Source: CBDHFQ01 sp965262565 (lineage in GTDB: Bacteria; Bacteroidota; Bacteroidia; J057). Taken from it: DNA of 64,000 nt. The notes beneath the pieces are model-generated. The model was not told where the DNA came from and made no database searches. It saw only the letters and a program-made list of their open reading frames with translations. The position numbers and the translations under genes were made by a program. Below, one piece after another: positions 62,751 through 64,000 of this stretch (position 1 is the stretch's first letter; each line of letters begins with the position of its first letter). Where the stretch lies: NCBI GenBank assembly GCA_965262565.1, contig CBDHFQ010000020.1, positions 1-64,000 on the forward strand. The letters run 5' to 3'.

Positions 62751-64000
62751 TTATCCTATGCCAGTTCCTCTTCCAAAGTCCACGGACTGCTGTACCTGAG
62801 CAGGCAGTAAATCCCACAATCTATTTATACAAGCTCTTAGTTGGTTGTAATTTCCCATATCAATGGCTCTTTTTCCAGAGTCAATTAGCGCTCTTGCCTG
62901 TTCGGGATGAGTAAATCTTCCATGACGACCTTCTGAAAGATCTGAAAATACTTCTTTTAAGTATTCGGGGCTTTTCCAAACAATCTGAGCATTTAAGTGA
63001 TTGATTCTGTCTATGGCTCCCTGGATTGTTAAGGTGCTATTCGAAGCCAGATATTCTTTTTCTTGTTCCAATACCTGTAAATATGCCTTTTTATCTTCCT
63101 CACTGGGTTCATATCTGGCTATGACATATTCTATATTGCGCTTGGCCTGGAAGTATTTATTTTTTATTCTAATGATATATTTATCCTGGGTAAGCTGGCT
63201 GATTTCTCTGGCAATATTTCGTTTTTCATCCTCTATTTGATACTTAATGTCTGTCACATCATCTTCTGAAATCAATTCCAATTTATCGTGTAAATCCAGA
63301 ACCTGATATTCCAGATCTACCAGTTTTTGAGCTGTTTCATAGTTTGCCTGAAATTCAGCTTCTTCAATTTCGTATTTTAAACTGCTGGAAAGTAAAGCAA
63401 TATCTTCCTTTAATCGCTGTAAATTAACATGTCGTTGTTCCGGAGTAAATACATCTTCAAATTCCTGATCCGTCATCATAAGATAAACGTTGATTTTGAG
63501 GTCTCTTGATTCAGACATCTCCAGGGTTATTTCTATATCGGAACCTTTTACCAGATCCCTGCTTAGTTTTTTTCCTTCAATGCTGATAAAACCAATGGGT
63601 TTATTAGCAGCTGGCAGAGCATAGCCAGGGCCTTCAAGAATATGGATAAGCACCTCATCATTCGAATCTTTAGCAAGTGTTCTGGTTAATTGCTTTACGA
63701 ATGTTTTTTTCAACGGCAGCACTGAATTTTTTTCAAAAATGACCTCCAGCATGGTCCGTTGATTTTCCACATCATCAATTTCGAGACAAATATCACTGGG
63801 AAGAGGTTGGCCTACCACAGCATATCGTCCCTGTGTTATTCCAATGACAGGTATGTCAAGTGGTAAAGGATTATTTTGGGCGTCGTATATATTTAGGTAA
63901 AAAGTGTTAAACGAACCTTCGATTAACGGTAGATATTCCTGTATCTGTTGTTCGAGAGGTTTGAGACCAGTATCAAATCCCCCATCTTCCCTAATTATTC
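62751..64000 (-). CDS. Hsp70-like protein, C-terminal part (5' end outside the window)
   Basis: The frame stays open to the window edge; the GTG at 63818 is internal, because coding continues upstream ('IPVIGITQGRYAVVGQPLPS'). The segment 'ILEGPGYALPAANKPIGFIS', then 'DIEITLEMSESRDLKINVYL', matches the beta-sandwich substrate domain of DnaK-type chaperones. The following 250 residues are a long coiled-coil region unlike the short DnaK lid. The N-terminal ATPase domain should lie just beyond the window. It is a specialised Hsp70 relative, not DnaK itself. Confidence 0.78.
   Translation of the reverse strand, partial: IIREDGGFDTGLKPLEQQIQEYLPLIEGSFNTFYLNIYDAQNNPLPLDIPVIGITQGRYAVVGQPLPSDICLEIDDVENQRTMLEVIFEKNSVLPLKKTFVKQLTRTLAKDSNDEVLIHILEGPGYALPAANKPIGFISIEGKKLSRDLVKGSDIEITLEMSESRDLKINVYLMMTDQEFEDVFTPEQRHVNLQRLKEDIALLSSSLKYEIEEAEFQANYETAQKLVDLEYQVLDLHDKLELISEDDVTDIKYQIEDEKRNIAREISQLTQDKYIIRIKNKYFQAKRNIEYVIARYEPSEEDKKAYLQVLEQEKEYLASNSTLTIQGAIDRINHLNAQIVWKSPEYLKEVFSDLSEGRHGRFTHPEQARALIDSGKRAIDMGNYNQLRACINRLWDLLPAQVQQSVDFGRGTGIG

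Overview
The window looks like chromosomal DNA from a free-living member of the Bacteroidota, probably marine or environmental (Cytophagia or Saprospiria type; I cannot fix the genus). The grounds are AT-rich DNA, weak Shine-Dalgarno sites, a large TonB receptor with a carboxypeptidase-regulatory-like plug extension, LytTR/His_kinase pairs, DUF2911, DUF3276/PUR, an Hc1 histone-like protein and a serine-palmitoyltransferase-like enzyme. In addition atpD-atpC stands apart from the other ATP synthase genes, and mlaF-like, ligA, DUF6913-like and dapA form a compact block.

Layout. 0-6.7 kb: a LytTR-like remnant, acetyl-CoA synthetase (acs), a PH-like membrane protein, a lipoprotein, an outer-membrane barrel candidate, and an ECF sigma factor with a small membrane partner. 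6.7-21 kb: mixed metabolism (SDRs, nitrilase-family amidase, M24 peptidase, methyltransferase, DUF2911, 3-hydroxybutyrate dehydrogenase plus patatin, LytS/LytTR pair). Two genes here, nudC and the patatin-like gene, are each broken by one extra base in a homopolymer. 21-33.8 kb: a YncE-propeller/phosphoesterase lipoprotein, a Crp/Fnr regulator, a TonB receptor with a clear palindrome upstream, a divergent Gfo/Idh/MocA protein, an EEP-family phosphatase/nuclease, a calcineurin-type phosphoesterase, an OmpR-type regulator and a sulfatase.

33.9-41.6 kb is the centrepiece: a complete C-P lyase core operon, phnG-H-I-J-K-L-M, followed by a 2H-phosphoesterase-like protein and a hexapeptide acyltransferase of the kind found in phn operons. 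A hairpin terminator closes it. It has no phnCDE transporter, phnN or phnP. PhnJ lacks three of the four C-terminal cysteines known from E. coli to hold the [4Fe-4S] cluster and carry the thiyl radical, and has instead three cysteines (C84, C93, C96) in its N-terminal domain. This is the strongest candidate in the window for something not yet described.

41.6-64 kb: a small holin-like membrane protein, an arginase-fold protein that has lost metal ligands, an extended SDR, a single-domain asparaginase, spt, Hc1, dapA, ligA, an MlaF-like ATPase, SUI1/YciH and a PUR protein. Next comes a minus-strand run of envelope proteins: a GT2 glycosyltransferase, a propeller-VWA fusion, coiled-coil secreted and membrane proteins, and a related divergent gene. 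The window ends with atpD-atpC and the C-terminal part of an Hsp70-like protein that runs off the edge. I see no tRNA, rRNA, CRISPR array, insertion sequence or prophage.
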